64,000 nt of DNA from Bacteriovoracaceae bacterium (GCA_018649885.1 JABIHA010000073.1:1-64000), one strand, 5' to 3'. Shown: positions 43,644 through 53,338, counted from the first letter of the stretch. Notes: generated by a model from the sequence alone, not told the origin. A program made the numbers and translations.

Positions 43644-46600
43644 ATGAGCTTGAAAAATACTTTTCAAAAAATTAGCTCCTACCTAAGCTTGGTACTACTG
43701 GCCGCATTCACCCTTTCAAGTTGTAATTTTAATTTCAAGGTTGCCAAAGAAAATGATGGCGAAAGTATCTGTGAATTATTTCCTACAGCACCTAGTTGTA
43801 CTGGAATTTCTGTGATGCCGAAAAGTGATGCAGAGATCTTAAAAAAAGCTGCTTACATGCGGATCGAGGGTGCTGCTGGCGGCACAAGTGAGCTTGATAC
43901 CCACGCAATGACCGCAGATGATTCCATACTCCTCTACGTTGCCGCTTATAATTCAAATAATACTTTTTTAGGAAATATTGCTGCCAACTGGAGTGTACAA
44001 AACGCACTAGGTCCTATCTCTTCAACCGCAACTTCCCCGGGATTATTTTCGGCCAATGTTGTCGGTGTTGAGGTGGTCGATATGACCATTGGGACCTTCA
44101 CTGACAGCACTGGGAATATAACTATTTCTCAAGGGGCCCAAGCAAGTATAAAAATTAATAGCGCTGCTGGAGCTGGTGGTATTGAAATTAATACAAATAC
44201 TATTACTGCAGATCAAACTGATCTGCTGTACGCCTCATCATACGACGCCGATGGAAACTGGATTGCCGATGTGGCCGCCGCCTGGTCTTTTGTAAACGAC
44301 AAGGGATCTTTCGATGCTGGTGTAGATACTGTGGCCGCTTCGAGCTCAGTTACCTTTAATGCTGATGTTACCACTGCCGCTGCCGATCACGCTGTGATCC
44401 AGGCAAGTTTTGGTGGACACACTGATGATACAGGTACAGTGAACGCAGGGATTGAAATCACAGCTGGCGCTCTTGCAAGTATTCGTATCAATTCTGGTGT
44501 TGGAGCAGGTGGATCTGAGCTCAATACAAATACATTAACTGCCGATCAAACCGATAGCCTTTACTCTTCATCTTATGACGCTGATGGAAACTGGATTGCA
44601 AGTGTTAACGCTGCTTGGTCTTTTGTTAACGATAAAGGATCATTTAATGCTGGTGTAGACACTGTCGGCGCTGCCAGCTTAGTCACCTTTAATGCAGACA
44701 TTGTAACCATGGCCGCCAACCATTGTGTGATTAGAGCAAGCTTTGGTGGAAAAACTGATGACACAGGTACCGTTAATGCTGGAATCCAAATTAATTATGG
44801 TGTCCAGGCCTATGTCAAAATTGTTGATGCTACAGGGTCTGGTGGAATAGAGAAAAATACAGCGAATGTAACAGCAGATGATAATTTCACTTTATATGGC
44901 GCCAGTTACGATAGTGACGGCAACTTCAGACTTAACCCTACTGGTAACTGGAGTTTTACCAATGATAAAGGCTCTTATGCTTCAGGAAGTGATCTCAACA
45001 CAAAAAATGGTGTTAATTCTGCAACATTTTATGCCAATCAAGTGACATATGCTGGAGACCATGCTGTTCTCAAATATACTTCCGGTGGCCATTCAGATGA
45101 CACAGGAACAGTTAATGCTGGGATTCAAATTATTCCTGGTGCCTTATTTGGAATTAAGATCGAAACAAAAAGTGATGGAAAAGGACTTGTCTACGCTACA
45201 GGGTTTGACAGAAATGATGTTACTGCTGGTGGATCTCAAGAATTCTTCTCAATAGGCTATGACTCTGATGGCAACTTCAAGGGTCTCACTAATGTTAATT
45301 GGAAATTTACTTCAACTGGAAACCAAGGAAGTGTCATTGGTACAATTGGTGGAGGTCCTTCCAACTTTACAATTTTAAATGCTTCCATGGTATTCAATAC
45401 AGATAGTATTGAAGCCGATGACGGTGCTTCACATACTGCGAATACAGGAACCCTTCAAATTGGCGCTGACGTTTTAAGTGCTAATGCCCTAACAGGTGGG
45501 AAAGAGCTGGCACTTGGAAATAATACTGCCTGTGTTCTGATGAATAATCAAACTGTAAGATGCTGGGGACTCGGAAGAGAATCCAACGGAGAAGGTCTTT
45601 TAGGCGCTGCTGATAGCATGATTTCCCAGGCCATGATTCCTCAGAAAGTCCAAAAGTCTGGTGGTGGAAATCTTACTGGTGTCATCAAAATTAGCCTTGG
45701 ATATGATTTTGCCTGTGCTCTAAAAAGTGACAACACAGTATGGTGTTGGGGCGACGGGAGCATGAGAAGACTTGGAAACGGAAGTCAGACCGATATGAAA
45801 GAGGCCACACAAGTGAAAATCAGTGCAGGGACCTACCTAACTGATGCTACTGACATAGCAGCTGGATATTACCATGCATGTGTAGCGACACTATCTAATA
45901 GAGTGAGATGCTGGGGAGAAGGCGCCGACGGAAGGTTAGGTCTTGGAAACACAACAGATCAATACTACGCCAATGAAGTGCTGGAAGCAGCAGCACTACC
46001 TCTCATCAATGTTGACACCGTCACAGTAGGCGAGAAATTTAGCTGTGCTTTAAAAACTGATAATACAGTCACATGTTGGGGCGATGGAGCCAGCTATGCT
46101 CTTGGTAACAACGGTACAGCAGATAAACTATACGCTGACACTTTAGTCCTAGATGACCAAGGTGGTAATTTATCAAATGTAATAAAAATTGATTCGTCTG
46201 CCTACTCCGACCATACTTGTGCCATGATTAACGATGGAACAATTAAATGTTGGGGAGAAGGCGGAAGTGGACAACAGGGCGATGGCTCCAATGCAGATAA
46301 TGCCAAAGCTGCAGTCATGAAGTTTGACGCCACTACAATTTATAGCAATGCCACAGACTTTAGTGTAGGTGCAGATTATACCTGTGCAGTTGGCAAAGGC
46401 CAGGGCGCGACTATGTGCTCAGGTGCCAATATTGCTAAACAATTAGGAGATGACACCACTTCCGGCACTAACTTTATAAACAAGTTTGTCGAAGGCCCAG
46501 GTGGAAACAAAATAACAAGAGTCCACAGTATGGCCGCTGGAGCTGGATCATACGGAAATCAATTTTCATGTGCTATTTTTGCTCCTAGTGGTAATATTAC

Positions 46601-47909
46601 CTGCTGGGGAGATGGAAAATACGGCAAGCTTGGAAACTTTAGAGATGCTACAAATAATGGATTTGTTTTCAATGAAGTCTTAGGGTCCAACACACAAAAT
46701 TTTGGAGCGATCTCAAACGCAGCTCAAGTAAGTGTTGGCGAAACTTTCGTTTGCTACACCACCACAGGAAATAAGGCCCAGTGCTTTGGCAATGGAACAG
46801 ATGGCCAGCTTGGAAATGGGATCAAGCCTTATCAGTGGGTTGTTCCCGTGAATGCTAATCCCAACTCACACGTTCAAGATTCAGGTGGGACGGATATTAC
46901 AAATGTGACAGAAGTATCTTCTGGTAATATGCATGGTTGTGCCAGGCTTTCCACTAATCAAGTCAGATGCTGGGGGGAAAATGGATCAAACCAACTAGGA
47001 AATAACTCTACAGCGGACACTGATTATGCAGTCGTCGTCTACAAAGATAGTGGCACCACTGCCGTAAATGATATTGTGTCCATCTCAGTTGGACAAGAGC
47101 ATGCTTGCGGAGTCACAACTGGGGCCAAAGTAAGATGCTGGGGGTATGGAACCTATGGCAGACTCGGCAATGGTGGGACTTCTAATAATGCCTATGCAAA
47201 CTTTGTTAAAGTTGATGCTGGTACAGACCTGACTAATGTTTCAAAAGTCTATGCAGGTAACCGCTACACTTGCGCTGTTCACACAGATGGTACTGCCAGC
47301 TGCTGGGGTTATGATGGCAGTGGCGTCAGAGGCGACAACTCAGCGGCCAATAATAATTATGCTTCAACCAAAGTTCTCAGTAGCACAGGCCCAGATGTCG
47401 AGCTCACCGGCATTGTATCCATGGCCGTAGAGGACTCCCACACTGTTGCTGTGTTAAGTGACGGAACTGCAAGAATCTGGGGTGGTATTGTAAACACTCA
47501 AAAAGGCGCAGGACATACTGCCGCTACGATTGCCAGTGAATCAATGTACTCAAACTCTACTCCTTCAGATGCCACAGGAATTGCGGAAGTGGCGTTGGGA
47601 AGATTCTCAAGTTGTACTAGATACACAAATGGTAAGGTTCAATGTGTAGGATCTGGAAATAGATATCAAATGGGTGATAATAACGTAGGAACTAATCAAT
47701 ATTTAGATTCGGATGTCTTAAAAGCAACACTTGTGCCAATTGCCAATGCCACTCAAATATCCAATAACGGATATGCAACTTGTGTTGTCACTTCGGCGAA
47801 GAAAATTAGATGCTGGGGTTTTGGGACTTATATACTGATGCCAGCAGGTAGTCAGACTGTCTTTAAATCTTGGATGACAGCTCCCCTTATTGATAAGAAA
47901 GCAATCTAA
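43644..47909 (+). CDS. Very large lipoprotein with 111-residue repeats and RCC1-like propeller repeats
   Basis: A 1421-residue surface protein. ATG at 43644 is preferred to ATG at 43611 because GGAG lies upstream and the product then starts with a lipoprotein signal (VLLAAFTLSSC, Cys27). Residues ~70-610 are five Ig-like/adhesin-type repeats of about 111 residues (first about 97); repeat signature TADQTD-LYASSYDADGNW and SFVNDKGSF, and a TDDTGTVNAG joint. Residues ~620-1410 hold a dozen or more RCC1-like units with C-W-G-x-G-x-x-x-LGxG (for example CWGDGSMRRLGNG), which fold as beta-propellers. RCC1-repeat lipoproteins are common in Bdellovibrionota; role probably adhesion or prey recognition, inferred. 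Confidence 0.88.
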   Translation: MSLKNTFQKISSYLSLVLLAAFTLSSCNFNFKVAKENDGESICELFPTAPSCTGISVMPKSDAEILKKAAYMRIEGAAGGTSELDTHAMTADDSILLYVAAYNSNNTFLGNIAANWSVQNALGPISSTATSPGLFSANVVGVEVVDMTIGTFTDSTGNITISQGAQASIKINSAAGAGGIEINTNTITADQTDLLYASSYDADGNWIADVAAAWSFVNDKGSFDAGVDTVAASSSVTFNADVTTAAADHAVIQASFGGHTDDTGTVNAGIEITAGALASIRINSGVGAGGSELNTNTLTADQTDSLYSSSYDADGNWIASVNAAWSFVNDKGSFNAGVDTVGAASLVTFNADIVTMAANHCVIRASFGGKTDDTGTVNAGIQINYGVQAYVKIVDATGSGGIEKNTANVTADDNFTLYGASYDSDGNFRLNPTGNWSFTNDKGSYASGSDLNTKNGVNSATFYANQVTYAGDHAVLKYTSGGHSDDTGTVNAGIQIIPGALFGIKIETKSDGKGLVYATGFDRNDVTAGGSQEFFSIGYDSDGNFKGLTNVNWKFTSTGNQGSVIGTIGGGPSNFTILNASMVFNTDSIEADDGASHTANTGTLQIGADVLSANALTGGKELALGNNTACVLMNNQTVRCWGLGRESNGEGLLGAADSMISQAMIPQKVQKSGGGNLTGVIKISLGYDFACALKSDNTVWCWGDGSMRRLGNGSQTDMKEATQVKISAGTYLTDATDIAAGYYHACVATLSNRVRCWGEGADGRLGLGNTTDQYYANEVLEAAALPLINVDTVTVGEKFSCALKTDNTVTCWGDGASYALGNNGTADKLYADTLVLDDQGGNLSNVIKIDSSAYSDHTCAMINDGTIKCWGEGGSGQQGDGSNADNAKAAVMKFDATTIYSNATDFSVGADYTCAVGKGQGATMCSGANIAKQLGDDTTSGTNFINKFVEGPGGNKITRVHSMAAGAGSYGNQFSCAIFAPSGNITCWGDGKYGKLGNFRDATNNGFVFNEVLGSNTQNFGAISNAAQVSVGETFVCYTTTGNKAQCFGNGTDGQLGNGIKPYQWVVPVNANPNSHVQDSGGTDITNVTEVSSGNMHGCARLSTNQVRCWGENGSNQLGNNSTADTDYAVVVYKDSGTTAVNDIVSISVGQEHACGVTTGAKVRCWGYGTYGRLGNGGTSNNAYANFVKVDAGTDLTNVSKVYAGNRYTCAVHTDGTASCWGYDGSGVRGDNSAANNNYASTKVLSSTGPDVELTGIVSMAVEDSHTVAVLSDGTARIWGGIVNTQKGAGHTAATIASESMYSNSTPSDATGIAEVALGRFSSCTRYTNGKVQCVGSGNRYQMGDNNVGTNQYLDSDVLKATLVPIANATQISNNGYATCVVTSAKKIRCWGFGTYILMPAGSQTVFKSWMTAPLIDKKAI
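44142..45143 (+). repeat. 333-bp tandem repeats inside the lipoprotein gene
   Basis: Units begin near 44142, 44475, 44808 and 45141, exactly 333 bases apart (111 codons), with the first two nearly identical. The earlier unit near 43851 is shorter (291 bases). Confidence 0.8.
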
Positions 47910-47950
47910 AAGAAGGCCACTTCAAATTAAAATGACCCTAAATGCAACCA

Positions 47951-48463
47951 TTAGGCCGCAAAGGTCGCTTTATCATGATTAAAAAATTTGTTATTAAAAT
48001 AAGGATTAACCCACTTGCCTTTTCTTCTTTCAAAAATTTGGCAAAGGACTCTTTTACTACCAATATTTCTCATGTCTAATACCACATCAAAATCTGTGCC
48101 TATTGATTTAACAAACGGGTATAAATCTTCATAAGAGCCCTTATAGCCTACGTGAGCAAAGAGGTGCCCCGTTTGCTTAAACCATCTTCTTCTGTTTTTC
48201 CACTTTGTTCTCGTGAAGTAACTATCGAGACATACATTTTCTTCAAGTGGCATTACAACTGGATTGTATTGCAGTCTATAAGCGTACTCTGCTATAGAGT
48301 GCAAAAGAGTTGTTTTTCCAGAGCGCTTATTGCCGATAATTAGGATGTTTTTTTTCCTTTCTACATAACTTTTCAAAAGATTGTAGCTAGCGACATCTAA
48401 GCTGTCCCACCTCTTAAGGGTTTGAAGGTCAGTAAGTGGATATAACTTTCTTTGTTTTCTCAT
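47951..48463 (-). CDS. P-loop ATPase-like protein, possibly T4P/CpaF-type fragment
   Basis: A 170-residue protein with a Walker A motif GNKRSGKTT (44-52) in ILIIGNKRSGKTTLLHSIAEYAY. The region resembles the ATP-binding start of CpaF/VirB11-type secretion ATPases (KLYPLTDLQTLKRWDSLDVASYNLLKSYVE before it), but no Walker B, His box or C-terminal domain follows, and the rest (HLFAHVGYKGSYEDLYPFVKSIG) is different. It could be a truncated ATPase or a separate small P-loop protein. A good ribosome site (GGAACC is weak) is lacking. Confidence 0.6.
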   Translation of the reverse strand: MRKQRKLYPLTDLQTLKRWDSLDVASYNLLKSYVERKKNILIIGNKRSGKTTLLHSIAEYAYRLQYNPVVMPLEENVCLDSYFTRTKWKNRRRWFKQTGHLFAHVGYKGSYEDLYPFVKSIGTDFDVVLDMRNIGSKRVLCQIFERRKGKWVNPYFNNKFFNHDKATFAA

Positions 48464-48725
48464 GGTGGTTCCTTTTTTTGACTTTGATTTTCAGCTCTAT
48501 TATCTCGCCTTGGTGGGAACTTGCTATGTGGAAAAATTATCCTAAATAAAATATCTACCCGCCTAGAACACTAACCTTTACAGGGGCCCTAAATACTTTT
48601 CGTTTACATAGACTTAGGCGAAAGCATTTGGACTTCAATTATTACTTAGGGAGTGTTAGATGCACTTCTCCACTTACCAGACAGCTTCCTCTTGTCACCT
48701 ACTCACTCCGTGTACCTGACACACT

Positions 48726-48820
48726 TTCTATCAAGGCGAAATTGTTTAATCAAAATAGTTTTGTATTGATGAGGTGTACTTGCTTGATTTATTGATGGTG
48801 GTAGCAAATGCTTTTATGGA
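48726..48820 (+). repeat. 95-bp direct repeat, copy 1
   Basis: Starts TTCTATCAAGGCGAAATTG and ends with CAAATGCTTTTATGGA; matches 48932-49026 at 87 of 95 positions. Confidence 0.75.
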
Positions 48821-48887
48821 TGCGCATGCATTTATATCTTTTATGTTATCGCGCCCCTTGGATTGTTATGTCGATTTGTTCTCACGT

Positions 48888-48930
48888 CCCCCTTATCATT
48901 CAATGAAGCTTAGCAAGCTGATAAAAGGGG
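48888..48930. repeat. Hairpin between the two 95-bp repeats
   Basis: CCCCC-TTATCA pairs with TGATAAAAGGGG, and AAGCTT/AAGCT form an inner stem. It sits precisely between the repeat copies. Confidence 0.45.
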
Positions 48931-48931
48931 C

Positions 48932-49026
48932 TTCTATCAAGGCGAAAATATTTAAACAAAATAGTTTTGTATTGATGAGTCGTACTTGCTCGAACTATTG
49001 ATGGTGGTAGCAAATGCTTTTATGGA
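48932..49026 (+). repeat. 95-bp direct repeat, copy 2
   Basis: Second copy; starts TTCTATCAAGGCGAAAAT. Period between copies is 206 bases. Confidence 0.75.
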
Positions 49027-49995
49027 AAGGTGATTACCTTGGCACTGCGATTGTTTGATTTTTTGTGAGAGAGGTTTAAAATGGGCGAGTTTTCGATCAC
49101 CAAACCCGTTTAGCAGACTACGTTTCAACTGTTGTTAAAATAATATAATGGCATCTTTTATTTTATTAATCATGATGAAAATGGTATGTTAACTTCAATG
49201 GGGAGGTCGGATTGTCGTTACAAAATTTATCTGATGAAAAACTAATTGCAGACACTAGAATGTGGAATGAAAAAGAGGAGCACAGTACCTCCGACACATA
49301 AATGAAGTCAACAGAAGAAGACTTTTTTGCGATGATGGAACGGGAACGCTCTTTAAATATATTCGTAAGAACTTTAATAAGAGCGATAGTGAAACAAGTA
49401 GAAGAATTTTAGCGGCAAAGACTTTAAGAAATGTCCCGAGCCCTGATAAAGCGCTTGCAAGTAAACAGGTGACATTAACAAATCTTGCTGAAGTCTCAGG
49501 CCTTGTGCCAATATTAAAAGTAACAAAAAGAAAAATGAAATTCTGAGTAGTATTAAGGGGAAAACCCAAGACCAGACAAGAGAGCTAGTGGAAAAATTAA
49601 CAGGAAAGAAACGTGCCACCAGACCCCAAGCAAGATCCCATACAGATGGAAGCCTTCGAATTCATATCACTCTTATAGGGCAAACCGCAAAAGTCTATCA
49701 ATTTATTAAAGAGCAACTTTCTAATAAGGGTCTTTACCAGTCAGATCAAGTAATCGGCCATGCCATAAGTTCTACAGCAGAGTCCATGAGGAAAAGGATT
49801 GTTGCGATTGGGTCAAGAAAATCAAAACCAATTAAAAACTCCAGAACCATTTCAGCGGCCATCAAAAAAGCAATCATCACTAGATCAGGTAACAAATGTG
49901 AAAACCGTGGCTCAAAATACAATCTACACTTTGACCACATCATCCCCTACAGCACAGGGGGATCATCGACGATCGGTAACATGCGCCAATTATGC

Positions 49996-51437
49996 GGGAC
50001 TGTTGAAAAAGTCTATTTTGGCCTTGTTTTTTAGATAAATCTTTGAAAAAATATTTTTTCACAGAAGGATTTATAATGCGCGGCCGTATAAACTCCCAGC
50101 CCACTCTCTTTTCCACTATAAATATTGAAGAATTTGTTCCTCAGGATCACTACCTTAGGAAATTGGATAAAGTCATTGATTTAAATATTATTCGAAAATC
50201 AACTGATAAGTTTTATTCAAATGGGCATGGCCGCCCTGCAATTCCAGCAGAGATTTTCTTTAGAACGCAAATTATTTACTATCTGTATGGAATAAAGTCT
50301 GAGAGACAATTATGTGAACAATTGCAATTTAATTTGGCCTATAGATGGTTTTGTCGAATTCCTCTTGAGGATGAAGTTCCTCATCATTCAAGTCTCTCTA
50401 AAATTAGAAGCCGTTTTGGAGAAGAGGTTTTTAAAGAAATCTTTGAAGGTCTAATAAAAAAATGGGTTAAAGAAAAAGTTGTTAATGGTGACAGGATAAT
50501 AGCGGACGGTAGTTTGCTTGTAGCAGATGCCTCACTGGACTCGACAATTAGGAAGGATGGGAAAAAGCATAAAAAAGACGGTAGTAATAAGGATCGATAT
50601 TCAAATTCGACTCATCAACATGTTCAGGATAAAGAAGCTCAAATTGTGGGAAGACCAGGATTCACCAAAAAACTTTGCTATAAAACACATTACTCAATTG
50701 ATGCGAAGTCGAGAATAATTCTTGATTGCTATGGAACCCCCGGAGCCACTCCTGAATGTACCGTTTTTATTTCTCGAATTGATTACATAAAAAACAATCT
50801 GGGTCTAAGTCCAAAGGAGGTACTGGCAGATAGTGGTTATGGAAGTGGAGCTATTTATAAGGCTTTAGAGGATAGAGGTATCAGAAGCTACATTCCATTG
50901 CATCGTTCGAAGGCAAGAAAAAAAGAAATTAGAAAAAATGGATTTAGTTATGATAAATCAAAAGACAGAATCAAATGCCCTAAAGGGCACTACCTTTATC
51001 CTCATAATTATACTTACAGAAATATGCAAAAGTATCGAATGGTTGGAGGCCACTGCAACGGGTGTCCTATGGAAGACAAGTGTTTATCTAAAACACAACA
51101 ACATCGGGCACTAACTTTGGATCGAGGAATTTATGAAGATTATTCTTATCGGGTAACAAAGAGGCAAGAATCGAAGTTATTTAAAAAAAGGCTTAATGAG
51201 AGAAAATGGAAGGTAGAAGGGTTATTTGGAAAAGCAAAGAGGAACCATGGACTTCATAGACTTAAATATAGGGGCCTGAAAAAGGTTAGCATACAAATGT
51301 TTATGACAGCAATCGTTCAGAATTTAAAAAGGGTGGCCAATAAATGTGAAATATCACTCAATGAAAGTTTATCCTTCTATTTAAAAAATCATTGTTTGGA
51401 AATAATTCATTAAAAATGATGGTTTTTCAACAGTCCC
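49996..51437 (+). mobile_element. IS1182-family insertion sequence
   Basis: A 1442-base element with perfect 15-base terminal inverted repeats: GGGACTGTTGAAAAA at 49996-50010 and its complement at 51423-51437. A 4-base target duplication ATGC flanks it (49992-49995 and 51438-51441). It carries one transposase gene. Removing one ATGC restores the HNH reading frame, which confirms the borders. The intact ends and ORF suggest a recent or still active insertion. Confidence 0.93.
50076..51413 (+). CDS. IS1182-family transposase
   Basis: A 445-residue DDE transposase. Start ATG at 50076 has AGAAGGA seven bases upstream; the longer TTG form (50043) is less likely. The N-terminal RGRINSQPTLFSTINIEEFVPQDHYLRKLDKVIDL and GRPAIPAEIFFRTQIIYYLYGI are typical of the family. 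Catalytic residues are likely the Asp in VNGDRIIADGSLLVADA, the Asp in EVLADSGYGSGA and the Glu in ERKWKVEGLFGKAKRNHGLHRLKYRGL. A zinc-ribbon-like C-x2-C (CNGCPMEDKC) lies in the middle. Encoded within intact terminal repeats. Confidence 0.95.
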   Translation: MRGRINSQPTLFSTINIEEFVPQDHYLRKLDKVIDLNIIRKSTDKFYSNGHGRPAIPAEIFFRTQIIYYLYGIKSERQLCEQLQFNLAYRWFCRIPLEDEVPHHSSLSKIRSRFGEEVFKEIFEGLIKKWVKEKVVNGDRIIADGSLLVADASLDSTIRKDGKKHKKDGSNKDRYSNSTHQHVQDKEAQIVGRPGFTKKLCYKTHYSIDAKSRIILDCYGTPGATPECTVFISRIDYIKNNLGLSPKEVLADSGYGSGAIYKALEDRGIRSYIPLHRSKARKKEIRKNGFSYDKSKDRIKCPKGHYLYPHNYTYRNMQKYRMVGGHCNGCPMEDKCLSKTQQHRALTLDRGIYEDYSYRVTKRQESKLFKKRLNERKWKVEGLFGKAKRNHGLHRLKYRGLKKVSIQMFMTAIVQNLKRVANKCEISLNESLSFYLKNHCLEIIH

Positions 51438-51663
51438 ATGCTCAAACTGTAATACAAGAGCGGCCATACTCGCCCTATCACAACAAAAAATGGATCCTTA
51501 TATAAATCAAAGCTAAAAAATAGCTACATTATCACAAACTCATTTTCTGAAAGACATTCGACAATCGAATTGCGCGCTAACAAAGGTAACTTCAAAGTCC
51601 CCGACGAACTCTAAGCTCAATCTACTCTTTGCTAGATTAAAAAGATCCTCCATCAACGAATAC

Positions 51664-52005
51664 TCACCCAATAGCATCTTCTCCACTCTCCCCAGTTCTT
51701 ATACGGTAGGTTTCCTCTATAGGGATTACAAAAATCTTACCATCCCCTATAGAGCCTGTTTTACCAGCGTCTATGATGCAGCCAACTACCTTCTCACAAA
51801 AATCATTGTTGACGGCGATTTCGACACGTATCTTTTTCATCAAATCCACCTCCATTTCGACTCCCCGGTAGGTTTCTAGAAAACCATCTTCCTCGCTGTG
51901 GCCAAATGCATCGACCACAGAGAATCGGTGGATATCATTTTGATAGAGGACTTCCTTTAGTGGATTGAGTTTATCTGGTTGTATATAAGCTATAATTAAT
52001 TTCAT
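51664..52005 (-). CDS. glnB: Nitrogen regulatory protein P-II
   Basis: A 113-residue PII protein; ATG at 52005 has AAGGAAGG upstream, and longer starts are not needed. Features: MKLIIAYIQPDKLNPLKEVLYQNDI, the T-loop ETYRGVEMEVDLMKKI, the B-loop TGSIGDGKIFVIPI and the C-loop RIRTG. In E. coli the T-loop Tyr51 (AEYMVD) is uridylylated; here the aligned segment reads VEMEVD, so Tyr51 is replaced by Met while Tyr46 is kept. It follows the ammonium transporter by ten bases, so it is probably GlnK-like and regulates it by nucleotide and 2-oxoglutarate binding alone. Confidence 0.92.
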   Translation of the reverse strand: MKLIIAYIQPDKLNPLKEVLYQNDIHRFSVVDAFGHSEEDGFLETYRGVEMEVDLMKKIRVEIAVNNDFCEKVVGCIIDAGKTGSIGDGKIFVIPIEETYRIRTGESGEDAIG

Positions 52006-52015
52006 GATACCTTCC

Positions 52016-53338
52016 TTATTTACTTGTGTAGTAGGCCTCAAGGCCGTGCTCTTCAATATCAAGTCCTCTGTACTCCTCATCCGCTGTGGCACGAAGGCCG
52101 AAAACCTTTTTAATCAATGCGAATAAGAGATAACCAGTTCCAAAGGCCCAAATAAAAGCTGAACCTATTCCTATTAATTGCGAAAGTGTTTGGGAAAATC
52201 CACCTCCGTAAAAAAGACCAAGGTTTACTTGTCCTATACCGAGAGTTTTATCTGCGTGAAAAAGACCCACAGCAAGCGTTCCCCAGACCCCACAAACTCC
52301 GTGGACACTAATAGCACCAACAGGATCATCTACTTTTAACTTTTTTTCTATAAAGAGAATACTCAGTACAACTAACACTCCAGCAATAGAGCCAACAAAA
52401 ATCGCGGCCATTGCCGTTAAATTAGCACATCCTGCAGTTATTCCCACAAGGCCTGCAAGGGCGCCGTTTAAACTCATTGAAGCATCTGGTTTTTTAAATA
52501 ATATCCATGCCGTAATCATTGAAGTAATAGCACCGGCGGCTCCCGATAAATTTGTGATCATAGCAATTCTGCCAATAGACCCATCCCCTACCGTTGTACT
52601 ACCTGCATTGAAACCAAACCATCCAAACCACAAAATAAAAACCCCAAGGGCCGCAAAGGGAATATTGTGTCCAGGGATAGCGCGAGGATTTCCATTAGGG
52701 TCAAACTTACCTTTTCTTGGACCAATCACAAGAGCACCTGCAAGAGCTAACCATCCTCCCACTGAGTGAACTACAGTAGAGCCTGCAAAATCTAAAAAGG
52801 CACCCGAAGATAAACTCTCAAGCCACCCTCCACCTGATCCCAAACTCCCCCAGGCCCATCCTCCAAAGACAGGATAAATAAAGGCCGTAATGACGACACC
52901 GTAAACGAGGTAGCTAGTAAATTTAGTTCTTTCGGCCATGGCGCCTGAAACAATGGTGGCAGCAGTGCCAGCGAATACAGTTTGAAAAAGTGCAAAAGTA
53001 TAATTCCAATCATTACCAGTGGTTCCTGAAAGAAAAAATCCTGTTGTCCCTAAGAAGCCTTCACTTTTACCAAACATAAAAGCGGCTCCCACCATAAAAA
53101 AACAAAGACTTCCTATGCTGAAATCCATCAAGTTTTTCATAATAATATTGATGGCATTTTTGGCCCGAGTCAGACCAATTTCCACCATGGCAAAACCAGC
53201 TTGCATAAAGAAAACCAAACATGCGGCCAGTAGAGTCCAAACAGTATTTAAATTTGTCTGCAGCGTTTCAAGACTTAAAGGGTCGGCCAAAGATTGAGGA
53301 ATTGTGAGGATCAAAAGCTTTATTAAAGCAACGCCCAT
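52016..53338 (-). CDS. amt: Ammonium transporter (Amt family)
   Basis: A 440-residue protein with about eleven membrane helices. Typical segments: VWTLLAACLVFFMQAGFAMVEIGLTRAKNAINIIMKNLMDF, WNYTFALFQTVFAGTAATIVSGAMAERTKF, DFAGSTVVHSVGGWLALAGALVIGPRKG and ISVHGVCGVWGTLAVGLF with the pore His pair (HSVGG, HGVCG). It carries ammonium into the cell. The GlnB-type regulator follows directly, the usual amt-PII pairing. GGAGGTG precedes the ATG. A GT-rich microsatellite (GTGTGTGTGTG) lies just upstream. Confidence 0.96.
   Translation of the reverse strand: MGVALIKLLILTIPQSLADPLSLETLQTNLNTVWTLLAACLVFFMQAGFAMVEIGLTRAKNAINIIMKNLMDFSIGSLCFFMVGAAFMFGKSEGFLGTTGFFLSGTTGNDWNYTFALFQTVFAGTAATIVSGAMAERTKFTSYLVYGVVITAFIYPVFGGWAWGSLGSGGGWLESLSSGAFLDFAGSTVVHSVGGWLALAGALVIGPRKGKFDPNGNPRAIPGHNIPFAALGVFILWFGWFGFNAGSTTVGDGSIGRIAMITNLSGAAGAITSMITAWILFKKPDASMSLNGALAGLVGITAGCANLTAMAAIFVGSIAGVLVVLSILFIEKKLKVDDPVGAISVHGVCGVWGTLAVGLFHADKTLGIGQVNLGLFYGGGFSQTLSQLIGIGSAFIWAFGTGYLLFALIKKVFGLRATADEEYRGLDIEEHGLEAYYTSK

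Larger units (their letters stand above)
48464..49211. other. Intergenic region with a duplicated 95-bp element
   Basis: No supportable gene in ~750 bases. It contains two 95-base copies (48726-48820, 48932-49026, eight mismatches) and a hairpin between them (48888-48930). A weak sigma-54-like sequence (TGGCAC-N5-TTGT) occurs at 49040-49054. Confidence 0.5.
49212..51516 (+). pseudogene. HNH endonuclease pseudogene, frameshifted and interrupted by an IS1182-type element
   Basis: Same family as the intact gene at 3117. The first piece begins at TTG 49212 (MSLQNLSDEKLIADTRM). Then, in another frame, comes NEVNRRRLFCDDGTGTLFKYIRKNFNKSD...LRNVPSPDKALASKQVTLTNLAEVSG. A third frame from ~49530 (EILSSIKGKTQDQTRELVEKLTGKKRATRP) continues to the HNH core KCENRG...FDHIIPYSTGGSSTIGNMRQLC. 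The IS is inserted here. After removal of one target copy the frame continues as CSNCNTRAAILALSQQKMDPYINQS and stops at 51516. So at least two frameshifts and one insertion; non-functional. Note CENRG where CENC-type is expected. Confidence 0.85.

Noticed and set aside
49040-49054. Second sigma-54 promoter TGGCAC-N5-TTGT before the HNH pseudogene
   Set aside because: The -12 element has T instead of C, and the downstream gene is broken.
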